From Epiperipatus broadwayi (taxonomy: Eukaryota > Onychophora > Udeonychophora > Euonychophora > Peripatidae): a stretch of DNA of 64,000 nt. The notes under the pieces are model-generated. The model was not told the origin of the DNA, searched no databases, and saw only the letters and a list, made by a program, of their open reading frames with translations. The stretch lies in NCBI GenBank assembly GCA_028023455.1, contig JAQFVV010000017.1, positions 2,735,001 through 2,799,000 on the forward strand, written 5' to 3'. The translations under genes were made by a program, and so were the position numbers. Shown here in pieces: positions 22,421 to 32,879 of the stretch (its first letter is position 1; the number at the start of each line of letters is the position of its first letter).

Positions 22421-22952
22421 GATTAATACATTGTACAGGCTTAACACCTGCATTTATATATGTAATATATTCGGAGTTCGAACTCAGACTTTCACACGAC
22501 CACAACTCTCAGTGCCATCTTATATTGCTGATCCACCTGATCACACACATGTTGAAAAGATCAATAATCGCCAATAGACGTATTTAGTGCTAAACCAGCA
22601 CTCATCCGTTGGACCAGATTACCATCTCTACACATATATACAATCAGTACTCATCTTTATATTAAGATAGACCATCTTTATACTTTAATGGACAGGCTTC
22701 GAACTACTCTAACTCGCAACACTTCAGACTTCCATTTTTATTAAAAATCTGATGATGGAATGTCCAAAGCCCACGTTAGTGCCAAAATTGTCATTCTACC
22801 CATGTTGACGTTTAGTCATTCTGACCCCTTATGTGCAGGAGATGGGCAGATCTATGACGCACTATTTATATAAATACATTGTACAGGCTTAACACCTGCA
22901 TTTATATATGTAATATATGTGGGATTCGAACTCAGACTTTCACATGATTACA
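22421..22952 (-). repeat. Family B partial head-to-tail dimer (B2), 448-bp period
   Basis: The block starting TACATTGTACAGGC at 22427 recurs at 22875, followed in both by ~75 near-identical bases including a box-B-like GAGTTCGAA (minus). One full unit plus ~80 bp of the next is present, as expected for a copy made from a multimeric or circular template. The hammerhead at 22570-22630 (minus) has CGGATGA instead of CTGATGA and TAAA for GAAA, while stem II GTGCT/AGCAC is intact. Confidence 0.65.
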
Positions 22953-22954
22953 AA

Positions 22955-23735
22955 AACAATTCAGTAGAATCAACCTTTGTTTTAATTTAATAATATTATT
23001 CGTCTTTAAATAGTTCTAAAGAAAAGATGCTCAGATAAAACCCGTATTAAAAGATTACCGAGCAATTTTAAACGGCCACTAGTGGTTTATAGTTTGGTTG
23101 TAGTTCCATTTACCTATGAACCTTAACATTCCTCCGGGCTGGAAAAGTACGTTGGCCATCTTCGACAAAGATAAATATTTAACTGATAAAACTTGCTGTT
23201 TGTTTTAAAATAATTTATCCTAAACATTCTTGTAATTCTGACAGTATTTTGAACAGGTTTATATTTTAAAATAAAATAAATAGGCTGAATGACAGACCCA
23301 AATGACTTCCCGTCAATGCAGAGAAAATCCAAACACAGGTAGTTAAATTTATTATTTTAATAAATCATTTTCACGGTATTAGAAGAAAAAAATCAGATTA
23401 GTTGGAATTTTTCTAAATTATTAGAAATCTGATAATAACAAATTAACATTTTTTATAAAAGTATTAAAGCGTTACAAGATGCTCTCTTCATCTTATTATC
23501 AGTAACTCTTCATTATAAGTTCAAGCTATAGTTTAGGGGCGCCAAAGGGGACCTACCGACTGTCAAAGGATCGACGAGAATTAAAGGGTCGTTAAGAATG
23601 GTGAGAGATTTTGTTTTTTTTTTTTTTGGAATTTTAATATTCAGTGAAAAATAATTATAATTTCGTCAATAATTGTTCGAAAAAATATATATTACTTCTG
23701 ATAAAAATAATATTCACATACATTACTTTTATAAA
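22955..23735. other. No gene recognised
   Basis: The minus-strand frame at 23332-23123 has no recognisable motif. A GC-richer patch lies at 23535-23600. Confidence 0.45.
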
Positions 23736-24190
23736 TATACGGGATTTGAACTCAGACTTTCAAGCAATCTTCAATTATGCACACTGTCTTATACTATATA
23801 TTTAATAAACATTTCCATACTTCCCCATTTTTTTTAAAATACATATAAATAAAGATATAATAAAAGACAAATGACCCCAAGATGCATTTCGTGCTGAACC
23901 AGCACTCATCAGTTGGTCCAGGTTACAATCTCTCATATACATCTTTATTATATGCAAAGTATTTACCTAGAGTAAATTGTTACATTTTCATTTACCATTG
24001 TCAAACTTCCTCCACTCACAACTTTGACGCCATCCATTTCAGATAAATACCTTAATGATTATTACTAATCATTTTCGAAACTAGAGATTATCTCTAGCAC
24101 AGATATAAACTTTGAACCTCGGTTAAAGATTAATATATCTGATTTTTTTAATTTTACCCACATGGAGTTATTCACCTTTCTCTGTCCTGT
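23736..24190 (-). repeat. Family B repeat (B3), near-complete, intact ribozyme
   Basis: Minus sense: 5' region from ~24190 with ATCAGATATATTAATC and CTAGAGATAATCTCTAG, GTCAAAGTTGTGAGTGG, then the hammerhead, then CTTTATTTATATGTATT and a box-B-like GAGTTCAAATCCC end at ~23741. Length ~450 bp agrees with the 448-bp period at 22421-22952. Confidence 0.7.
23874..23923 (-). ncRNA. Type I hammerhead ribozyme B3
   Basis: Minus strand: stem I ACC and CCAA pair with GGU and UUGG; CTGATGA; stem II GTGCTG..CAGCAC; GAAA; stem III ATGCAT; C17 then TTGG. Every invariant base is present and both main stems are perfect. The best-preserved family B ribozyme in the window. Confidence 0.82.
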
Positions 24191-24199
24191 AATATCTTT

Positions 24200-24345
24200 A
24201 TAGATTTAATAAACATCTCCATACTTCCCCATTCTTTTTAAATACATATAAATAAAGATATAATAAAAGACAAAGGACCCCCCCCCCCCGAGATGCTTAT
24301 ACTACTGATACACATGACCGCACACATGTAGAAAAGATAAATAAT
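24200..24345 (-). repeat. Family B, damaged copy with poly-C
   Basis: Same segment as 23800-23880 (CTCCATACTTCCCCATTC, AAAGATATAATAAAAGAC), then a C run at ~24279-24290 and a jump past the ribozyme to the tRNA-like part (CACATGACCGCACACATG). Confidence 0.55.
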
Positions 24346-24419
24346 CACCAATATAATTCCTCCTTTATTTTTATTGTTTTAGGAAGAGGAATAAATAAAA
24401 ATTATTAACAAAAAAAAAA

Positions 24420-24700
24420 ACAAGTATAGATAAATAATAAAAAGGAACAAAAGAAATTAGATTAATAGGTATTAAAATAAAAAATAAAATAGAAAGGAGA
24501 TAGAGATATATTAAAAGGTATTAAAATAAAAAATAAAATAGAAAGGAGATAGAGATATATTAAAGAATAATATAGAATGATAGATAGAATAGAAGAAATA
24601 AAACTAAAAAAGAAATAGAAAAAATAAGAAAATAATAATTAGAAAATAAGAGAAGTAAAAGTATAGAGTTAAAAATAAAATATGTCTATGAATAATAATG
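24420..24700. repeat. Purine-rich low complexity with 50-bp duplication
   Basis: A/G-rich. A ~50-base block (starting AGGTATTAAAATAAAA) is duplicated in tandem at about 24467 and 24516. Confidence 0.7.
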
Positions 24701-26980
24701 TAAAATATGTATTTTATATGTATATAAAATAATGGTTATATATTATATATTTAAATGTTGTAGCTCTGATGAAAACTGCAGGACAGTTGAAACTGTTAGA
24801 AGAATAAAGGAGGAATTATATAAAAATTGCATTAAAAAGTAATATATATGAATATATGAAAAAATGCAAGAAAAAAAAAGTAAAGAAGATATAAGAATAA
24901 TACTTCTAAAAATAATATTAAAAATGAGTAAGAACACTACTTTTAACAACAATTTATTGAATGTTGAATGGTTACAAAGTGTCACATGTTTATTAACATT
25001 GCTTATATATTTTTGTTGTTATTGTTCTGCAGTTCCTCATGTCTGGTTGACAACAATCTTTAATTTCTTCCAATTATTGTTTTCAAAAAACAAACAAAAA
25101 CATATTTATTGTTTTTCTATGATAAATTTCAATAAAGAATTATATCAGATACCTATAGAAAAACCACTAAAAGTTGTTTTTTAAAGCCAATCACAAGTTT
25201 TACATGTTTGTATATATACAGAAAATTAACTCAACTTTAAAAGTTTTTAAAACTTAAAATTTGACATTAATTTATATTACATGTTCAAAGCCGCAATTAT
25301 ACAACAACTAAACTTATATGCCCACACTTATTAGTAGTTAGGATGCAGATTGTAATATCAACCAACCAGCTATCAATAATTTCAGCATGAAATTAGCTGA
25401 ACTGCAAATTATTCACATTTGTGGTAGGATTGAATCTTCTTTTGATTTCTATTTAAACTAATATACCATAGAAAAAAACAAGAAATTTTTGATGAACTCA
25501 TAAACGTAGACCTTAATCTCAAAGCAAAAACATTGTTCAGTAATAAGACTGTCAAATTATTTTGAGGAAATGAAACAATTAATATGAGATATCCTAACTG
25601 TGTGCAACAGTGTTACTTTTTTTTTTTAGGATTCTGTATTTTATATTTGGTTAAAACTGGATATTAGCTATGCTAATATTCTTTTAATTAAATAGTATTA
25701 TATATTTGACCTGGATGGGGGGGGGTTAAAATTAAAGCTTACAAATCATGATTTTTTATGCAAGAAGTTTAGTAATAAAACATTAAAAATAAATTTCAGT
25801 TCAGTATAAATATTTTATGTTATTTTATTCAAAAACCCTTCATAATATAGATTTTGAATGTATTTAATATCAAAACTTTTTGCTGGTTCTCCAACTTTTT
25901 ATAGCATTATCAAAGAAGGTGTTGAGATAAAAAGTTTGGCAGATAGTTAAAAGAAAAGATAGGGGAAAGAATTTGTATCGGACATACAAGATGATACTTG
26001 AAGCGGAATTTTATAATTTATTTTAAGTGTTATAAATTTAATCTATTTCAAATTGTTATCCATTTGATGCAAAACACCAGCCTAAATGTGCTATTAATTT
26101 TTCAAAGTAGTCCAAAAACATGTGCAATGTTATGCATTTTAGTACCTGCAGCACTTTCCCCACTACTTTTAAGTCCATAAAAAAAGAGGCATTTTTTTGT
26201 TCAAAAGAATTTTAAAAAATCACATATAGCAAAATTGAATGAATATATAATATGAGTCATGCTCAATATAATTAAAAAGTGTTTCACACTTAAGGCTTTA
26301 AATGATGACCCTTTGTTGGGGGTGAAGCTCACGCTCCCTTCTTTGCCACAAACAGGACATTTACATTTTACCACATCACATAAATGTTACAGATCTTACA
26401 GATAAAATCCCAGATGATTACAAACTAAATCTGAAAGAAAAATGTCATTTGCCTAAAAAAAATCAGCATTGTTTTGACTTTAAACTTTACTTCATTTTAG
26501 AGATGTTGTGAATTTAATGATTGAGTTAAACCATTCATAGAAGTGTTTTTATGAGACCAGCTTGCTTGTAATCTGTTTCAAGGATTACAACTGCTTTCTC
26601 TAATGTTTTCTACAAACAAAAATTGTTGAAACTTTTCAGTCGTTATAAAAATGACCAAATATGTGAACCACACATTACAAAAAAATGTGCCCCATAGTAC
26701 CATGATTTCACATAGTGATGATATTAGGCAGATTGATGTAGAAAGGTTTCTGCAAAACTATGTAGAAGGAGAAGCATATACTATAACAGGTGTGCAAACC
26801 TCAGAACAATTCTGATTACCTTCAGGTACCCCCTCATACAAAAAGAGATAATATCTTTATTTATATGAAAAATGAAAAAAGAGAAGTGGAGGTTGTTAAT
26901 ACATTGATAATGATAATACACAAGAAAAAGAAAGATAAGGAAGATGTGTGTGTGAATATAGAAAATCAGAGCTAGAGAAA
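24701..26980. other. No gene recognised; one hammerhead-like core
   Basis: At 24764-24796 CTGATGA, hairpin AACTG/CAGTT and GAAAC are present without a stem I. The 106-codon frame at 24864-25184 has no motif. A minus-strand phrase near 26385-26310 (CKCPVCGKEG) looks like a metal-binding knuckle but is only ~30 codons long and unsupported. Confidence 0.4.
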
Positions 26981-26984
26981 AACT

Positions 26985-27225
26985 CTAGTTTAATGAATGA
27001 TTAATGATAAATGCAGTTAAGGTTATCAAAAGTGAATGAAAACGAGGTTGTGAGTGGAGTAAGTTTGGCGGTTGAAAAAGAAAATGTGAAAAATCGCCAT
27101 ACATAAATACATTTCATGTAATAAAGATATATATGGGGAATGGTGACCTGGGGCAACTGATGAGTGCTGTTTTAGCACAAAATGCATCTTGGGAGTTATT
27201 TGTCTTTTATTGTGACTTTATTTAT
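26985..27225 (+). repeat. Family B repeat (B5)
   Basis: Plus sense: CTCTAGTTTAATGAATG, GTTGTGAGTGGAGTAAG, hammerhead at 27142-27196, then TTATTTGTCTTTTATTGTG. The box-B end is missing. Confidence 0.65.
27142..27196 (+). ncRNA. Hammerhead motif B5, one core change
   Basis: CTGATGA intact; stem II GTGCT/AGCAC perfect; GAAA reads AAAA (G12 lost); stem III ATGCAT, C17; inner stem I CAA/TTG. Likely inactive through the G12 change. Confidence 0.65.
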
Positions 27226-28084
27226 ATGAAAAATGAAAACAAAGAGAAGTGGAGTTTGTTAATACATTGATAATAATAATAATAATAATCAATATTGATG
27301 AATTATTATGATGCAGCTATACTTATTGCATAGACAATTCAAATTTGAGAAGGAAATTTATATTTTATAAGAAATATTTTGAAAATAATTGCAAACCCTG
27401 CTTGCATTGTTACCAAGGATAAATTATGAAAAAACTAACTTTACAGCTATTAATAAATAAATTCTTAAAGCTAAAATTTACAGTGCTAATAACATTAAAA
27501 TGTCAGAATAGAACTGATGGAGAAAGAGATACAGTTACATAAGAAGGTTTATATTTTACAAAAAGTGAAATTCATTGATAAAAGAAATTAAAATGAAGCA
27601 GAATAAGAAGTCCAAAACATTATATATAAGTAAATGTATTTATGCTTTATGAAATACTTTATAAATTTATTACAAAACTCAACTAATATTCTTTGCAAAT
27701 TTTTCAATATTACAACATTTATATTCTTATGCAGTATTACATTCTTTCTTTTATCTATAATCTTCTATATGCATTGATGAAATTATAAACAAATTCGCCT
27801 TTATAACAATGCTTATTTTATTAGAACATCAATCCGACAGTTTCAATTTTCCAGCAGTCTTTTTCAGAGCTAAAAATATATGTAAATACATAATTATATA
27901 ATTGAATATTTAAAAATACAGCAATCAGATATATTTTTAAGAAGTACAGACATTGAATTGTAATATTACGTAAATACATGAATACACAAATTGTTTATCA
28001 TATAAATAATACAACCAAATCTTATATTTCTTTATAAATTGACTCTTTTTATATTCTATTATATATATTGATACAAAAATTTTT
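27226..28084. other. No gene recognised; AAT repeat
   Basis: An AAT run at ~27268-27290. A hammerhead-like core without stem I at 27838-27880 (minus). Confidence 0.45.
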
Positions 28085-28129
28085 ATGGGTTGCATATATA
28101 AAAGACATATTTTGTGGGTTCATCCATGT

Positions 28130-29915
28130 TAAAAAATTTCAATATTGATATACCGACATTTTGACTTGATCACACAAGCCATTCACTGTGTGATAAAAGG
28201 TATAAAGATGGTTGTAGAGGCACTACAATCACTGATTTGAAAAAAAAGGTTAAAGTTCCACCGAATAGCAAAAATATTAAATTAAAAATGTTTTTTAAAA
28301 AAATATTTCCAAATAGGAGGAAGTTTGCATGTATCATCTTGCTTATTGATACAATCTGGCCTTTTAAGTATCTCAATAGCTTCTCTAATTTTGCACTGGC
28401 AAAGATTATCACATCTGGATATGATCCTGGTACTAGAAAAATCAATTTTATAATCTGAATCTATAGTATAAAGTGAGAGTGCTGATGATGATGAGTGTTG
28501 TTTAACTGCATTAGCATGCTCATCTCTCCTAACACTGATGTGATGATTACTCATATCTATGTAAGAAGCTTCATAATTTTCACATGAGATTTGATAAACA
28601 CCATGAGATTCAAGAAGAATTGAATCCTTAGGCTTGGTTATTATATTGCTGATCTTTTGATGATTAGAAAATGCAGTATCTATATTATATCATTTTAATA
28701 TATGTCCAATACTGTGTGTAGTTCCTTTTACATATGAAACACAAATCCTAATAGCTGATTTATCATCTTTTTGTTTTTTATTTTGTCCATTTTGGGCTTG
28801 AAATAAGGTTTTTTTTTATAAATTTATAATTATAACTATTTGCTAACAAAACACTATTAATATGATTTAATTCTTCTTTCAGATATGACATCTGAAAGGT
28901 TAATTGCTCTATTTAAAAGAGTTTTGGCTACAGAAACTATCTAAGCTGAGTGGTGATGAGAGTGGAAATGTAAATATCTGTCCATGTGTGTATTCTTTCT
29001 GTAAATCGAAAAAAATAAACTATTTGATGTTCTGGTGACTAGAACATCAAGAAAAGGGAGTTTTCTATCAGACTCTGTCTCCATTGTAAATTTAATATGA
29101 GGATGCAAATTATTTAAATGTAAGAAAAAATCATCTAATTTATTTTTTCCATGTTGTCATATGACAAAAGTGGTATCTATGTATCTGAGCCAAATAAGAG
29201 GTTTAAAGATGATGATTCTAAAGTACAAGTTTCTATATTTTCCATGAACAAATCAGCTATTACTCCTGAGATATATGAGCCCATAGAAGTGCCAAAAAAA
29301 CTTGCCTGTAATGCTGTCCATTGTATACAAAATATGTGTTCAACAGACAATGTTTAATCAAAGCAATAATATGGTCTGGTAAATTGCAACGTTGTGAAAT
29401 TATATTTAAAGCTTCATAAATTGGAATGTTTGTAAACATAAGACACGACATCAAAACTGACCAGAATGTCATTAGCATTAATTTTTACATTTTTTAAAAC
29501 AGAAATAAAATGAGTTTTTTATATATGATTTAATAGATGGGATTGTAGGTTTAATGAAATCTGATAAATATCTAGCTAAAATATGAATTGGAGATCCTAT
29601 TGCGCTTACTATTGGACGAAGGGGGGTATCTGGTTTATGAATTTTTGAAAGTCCATAAAAATTTGGATAGACAGATGATTTTTCATGAGGGATTATTTTA
29701 TTTTTTATCTCTGTTTCAATAGGCGATTTATTAATAATGGTTTTTGTTGTTTTTTCCAAAGACGTAGTATGTTTTCTTTTTGATAGTTTATAAGTTTTAT
29801 CATTAAGCAGATCCAAAAAAAATTATTATGGTAAATGTCACGATCCATAACAACAGTGGCTTTATCTTTATCAGCTGGAAATACAACAAGCATTAAATAA
29901 TATAAAACAGGACAA
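28130..29915 (-). pseudogene. PLE polyprotein remnant: RT plus GIY-YIG (minus arm)
   Basis: Read from 29915 down: ADKDKATVVMD (N-terminal block), then NFYGLSKIHKPDTPLRPIVS with GSP following (RT motif YGLPKIHK.G.PLRPIVS), 29816-29478; the SFDVVS and FTNIP palm motif near 29460-29400 split by a frameshift; LPDHIIALIKHCL; then GTSMGS-type motif; RYIDTTFVI near 29190-29150, where the second catalytic aspartate is threonine and a stop replaces the next tryptophan. GIY-YIG follows (GVYQIS and ASYID instead of YIG at ~28610-28550) and a C-terminal part 28554-28282. Clearly dead. Confidence 0.8.
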
Positions 29916-29916
29916 A

Positions 29917-31015
29917 TCAATTGCTTTGATTAAACATTGTTTCTTGAACACATATTTTATATACAATGGACAGCATTACAGACAAGTTTTTTGGTACTTC
30001 TATGGGCTCACATATCTCAGGAGTAATAGCTGATTTGTTCGTGAAAAATATAGAAACTTGTACTTTAAAATCATAATCTTTAAACCTCTTATTTGGCTCA
30101 GATACATAGATAACACTTTTGTCATATGACAACATGGAAAAAATAAATTAGATGATTTTTTCTTACATTTAAATAATATGCATCCTCATATTAAATTTAC
30201 AATAGAGACAGAGTCTGATGGAAAACTCCCTTTTCTTGATGTTCTAGTCACCAGAACACCAAATACTTTATCTTTTTCTATTTACAGAAAGAATACACAC
30301 ATGGACAGATATTTACATTTCAATTCTCATCATCACCTAACTCAGATAGTTTCTGTAGCAAAACTCTTTTAAATAGAGCAATTAACCTTTCAGATAAGTC
30401 ACATCTGAAAGAAGAAATAAATCATATTAATAGTGTTTGTTAGCAAATAGTTATAATTATAAATTTATAAAAAAAAAAACACCCTTATTTCAAGCCCAAA
30501 ATGGACAAAATAGGAAACAAAAAGATGATAAATCAGCTATTAGGATTTGTGTTCCATATGTAAAAGGAACTACAGACAGTATCGGACGTATATTAAAATG
30601 CTATAATATAGATACAGCATTTTCTGCTCATCAAAAGATCAGCAATATAATAACCAAGCCTAAGGATTCAATCCTTCTTGAATCTCATGGTGTCTATCAA
30701 ATCTCATGTAAAAATTGTAAAGCTTCTTACATAGGTATGAGTAATCATTGCATCAGTGTTAGGAGAGATGAGCATGCTAATGCAGTTAAACAACACTCAT
30801 CATCATCAGCACTCTCACTCTATACTATAGCTTCAGGTCATAAAATTGATTTTTCTAGTACCAGGATCATATCCAGATGTGATAATCTCTACCAGTGCAA
30901 AATTAGAGAAGCCATTGAGATACTTAAAAGGCCAGATTGTATCAATAAGCGAGATGATACATGCAAACTTCCTCCTATTCGAAAAGATTTTTTTAAAAAA
31001 ACCTTCTTAATTTAA
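29917..31015 (+). pseudogene. PLE remnant: RT C-terminal part plus good GIY-YIG (plus arm)
   Basis: Starts inside the RT palm. The catalytic block at ~30090-30130 reads RYIDNTFVI then stop (aspartate to asparagine). 30178-30372 holds HIKFTIETESDGKLPFLDV and SIYRKNTHMDRYLH, typical PLE thumb-proximal motifs. The 192-codon frame 30437-31015 has the linker (VPYVKGTTDSI) and an almost textbook GIY-YIG: GVYQISC at 85-91, ASYIG at 96-100, RRDEH at 109-113, SGHKIDF near 149-155. The nuclease core looks intact but it is not joined to a working RT. Confidence 0.8.
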
Positions 31016-31186
31016 CATTTTTGCTATTGGTGGAACTTTAACATTTTTTTTTCAAATCAGTGATTGTAGATTCTACAACTGACGTTCTACTTTTTATCAC
31101 CCAGTGGATGACTTGTGTGATCAAGTCGAAACATCAGTATATCAATATTTAAATTTTTTAACACAGATGAACCCACAAAATATGTC

Positions 31187-31325
31187 TTTTATATATATAT
31201 CAAATATACAACATAGACATATATTATGCACAATATATGTATATATACACAATGTATATATATATTGTATATATATATATGTATATATACACAATGTATA
31301 TATATATTGTATATATATATATTAA
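31187..31325. repeat. TA-rich minisatellite
   Basis: Imperfect repeats of ~54 bases built from GTATATATACACAATGTATA alternate with TA runs just outside PLE copy 2. Confidence 0.75.
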
Positions 31326-31439
31326 ATAAAATCCAAGTCATATATCAAATGATTTAACTTGATAAGCTTATAACTATTATAGTTTTGTTTTTGAGTCTTA
31401 AGCAATGTTATATTATTAAGACTATTAATATATAGTATT

Positions 31440-31865
31440 TTCCTGAAGGTTTGTGATAATGGTGTTCTAGTTGTATTTTTATATTGGACTATTACCATCA
31501 TTTAATATGTGTATTGAATGTCTTTAGAAAAATTTAACTTTATTTAAATATTCCAATTTCATTCAACTGTTAATAATAATACATCAAACAGGTTAGTATA
31601 TGCACAACATTTTGAGAGATATTATTCTCCTCCTTTTTTCATGAGTTTCTGGCATGATCAGTGACAGTACTGGCATGAGATTCGAACCTGAACCTTAGAT
31701 TTTTGAGTACTAAATTTTAAGGTAATGTTCTAGTCAATTGAGCCATCCTGCCAAAGGCAGGAGTCTGTAGTAATTTCATATACTTATATATGAGGTTGTT
31801 CCTGATTTCTCTACTTTTTCCTAAGATCAAAGTTGATTAGTGGTTTTCATACATTGTGTATAATC
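31440..31865 (-). repeat. Inverted arm of PLE 3
   Basis: Reverse complement of 35036-35432 at ~85% by eye. Outer end has CCAATATAAAAATACAAC (minus), inner end AAACCACTAATCAACTTT (minus). Confidence 0.75.
31675..31755 (-). repeat. tRNA-like segment in left arm
   Basis: Minus strand holds ATGGCTCAATTGACTAGA (box A-like) and GGTTCAGGTTCGAATCTC (box B-like), with an anticodon-position TTAAAA and a long variable region, most like a leucine-type tRNA. It is not a tRNA gene: acceptor pairing is poor and it sits in a repeat. Confidence 0.55.
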
Positions 31866-31869
31866 ACAC

Positions 31870-32879
31870 TAGATTGACTTATGGGACTTTTTGCCATTCT
31901 CGTGTAAGCAGCTTCTTTAAATTTTCTTCTTTGTCTTCCCTGATTAGCAATATGTACATGGAAGAACTTGAAACTTTGCCATAAAAACTACTCCATATTC
32001 ACCTAAAGTTTGGCTTCATTATTTGGATAATACATTTGTTGTACAGCCATATGATTAAGCACTGCTACAAGCTTTCTGGAAACACATCAACAACATATCT
32101 CCTTCAATTAAATTCATAATAGAATCAGAATAAAAACAAAAATTGGCATTCTTAGATGTTTTTATGATAAAATTCCCTCATGGCAAAATCAAAACTACAG
32201 TTTACTGAAAACCTACATACACAAGAAAATACCTAGCCCATACATCCAAGCACACCAGAAACACAAGACATGGAGTTATACTATCACTATGGAACAGAGC
32301 AAAAGAAGTTTGTTCAGAAATGAGCAATTTGAAGAAAGAAAAGATCTATATACAACAAACTCTTATGAAAAATGGTTATACATCAGCTGTTTTTAAGAAA
32401 GTGTTAAATAGAGAACAAAAAGAACCATCAAGAGAAAAGACAACTGTTGGTATTGTAGTGTACCCTTACATTCCAAAAATAGCTGAGAAATTAACGAAAA
32501 TCTGCAATCAATATAACATCAGAACAGCTTTCCAGAGCCACACCACCCTAAAAGGAATTCTAACATCTACAAAGCATGAACTTGAAATACTGAAAAGAAA
32601 AAACTGCATCTATGAAATACCATGTAATTGTGGAAAAACATATATTGGTGAGATTAGTCAACCCATTGAAAAGCACTTGCAAGATAACAAAATGATGATT
32701 AGAAAAGAGAAAACAGATGTGTCTAAGGTAGCAGACCATGTATGTGCCAATGAATATATGTTCAATTGGAAAAATACAAAAATATTGAATAGAAAAGAAA
32801 AGGTAAAAAGAAGAAAATTTAAAGGAGCTGCTTACATGATAATGGCAAAAAATCTTATAAGCCAACCTACTGTGACTAT
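31870..32879 (+). pseudogene. PLE RT end and GIY-YIG, interrupted at its C-terminus
   Basis: 31900-32310 in broken frames: ISNMYMEELE, then WLHYLDNTFVVQ (catalytic YLDD with the second aspartate replaced by asparagine), SIKFIIESE, LAFLDVF, KPTYTRKYLAHTS. The long frame starting at 32320 then holds the linker (TTVGIVVYPY at 41-50) and GIY-YIG: NCIYEI at 95-100, TYIGE at 107-111, a C-terminal region with SQPTVTI at 181-187. Residues after 187 come from the inserted LTR. Across the LTR, reading resumes in frame at 35040 with a short tail containing a conserved-looking W-K-P-L and a stop near 35095, the usual end of PLE proteins. Confidence 0.75.

Larger units (their letters stand above)
28085..31200. 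mobile_element. PLE copy 2: head-to-head inverted pair
   Basis: Arms of ~1.3 kb (28085-29380 minus and 29917-31200 plus) are inverted copies of the same PLE 3' two-thirds. The minus copy is longer and continues through the RT fingers to ~29915, where it meets the truncated 5' end of the plus copy. The same design, with shorter arms, is seen in PLE copies 1, 3 and 5. The outer ends (CATATTTTGTGGGTTCAT and its complement) match each other. Confidence 0.8.

Noticed and set aside
24864-25184. 106-codon frame with hydrophobic segment
   Set aside because: AT-rich, no motif, no neighbouring support.
26310-26420. Zinc-knuckle-like CKCPVCGKEG on the minus strand
   Set aside because: Too short, with stops close by and no second supporting motif.
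28237-28458. Plus-strand frame over the PLE 2 minus arm
   Set aside because: Antisense shadow of the GIY-YIG remnant.
31595-31645. Hammerhead in the PLE 3 arms (CTGAAGA-like, AGAG/CTCT hairpin, CAAAAC)
   Set aside because: No stem I or valid cleavage site could be paired, although PLEs can carry hammerheads.
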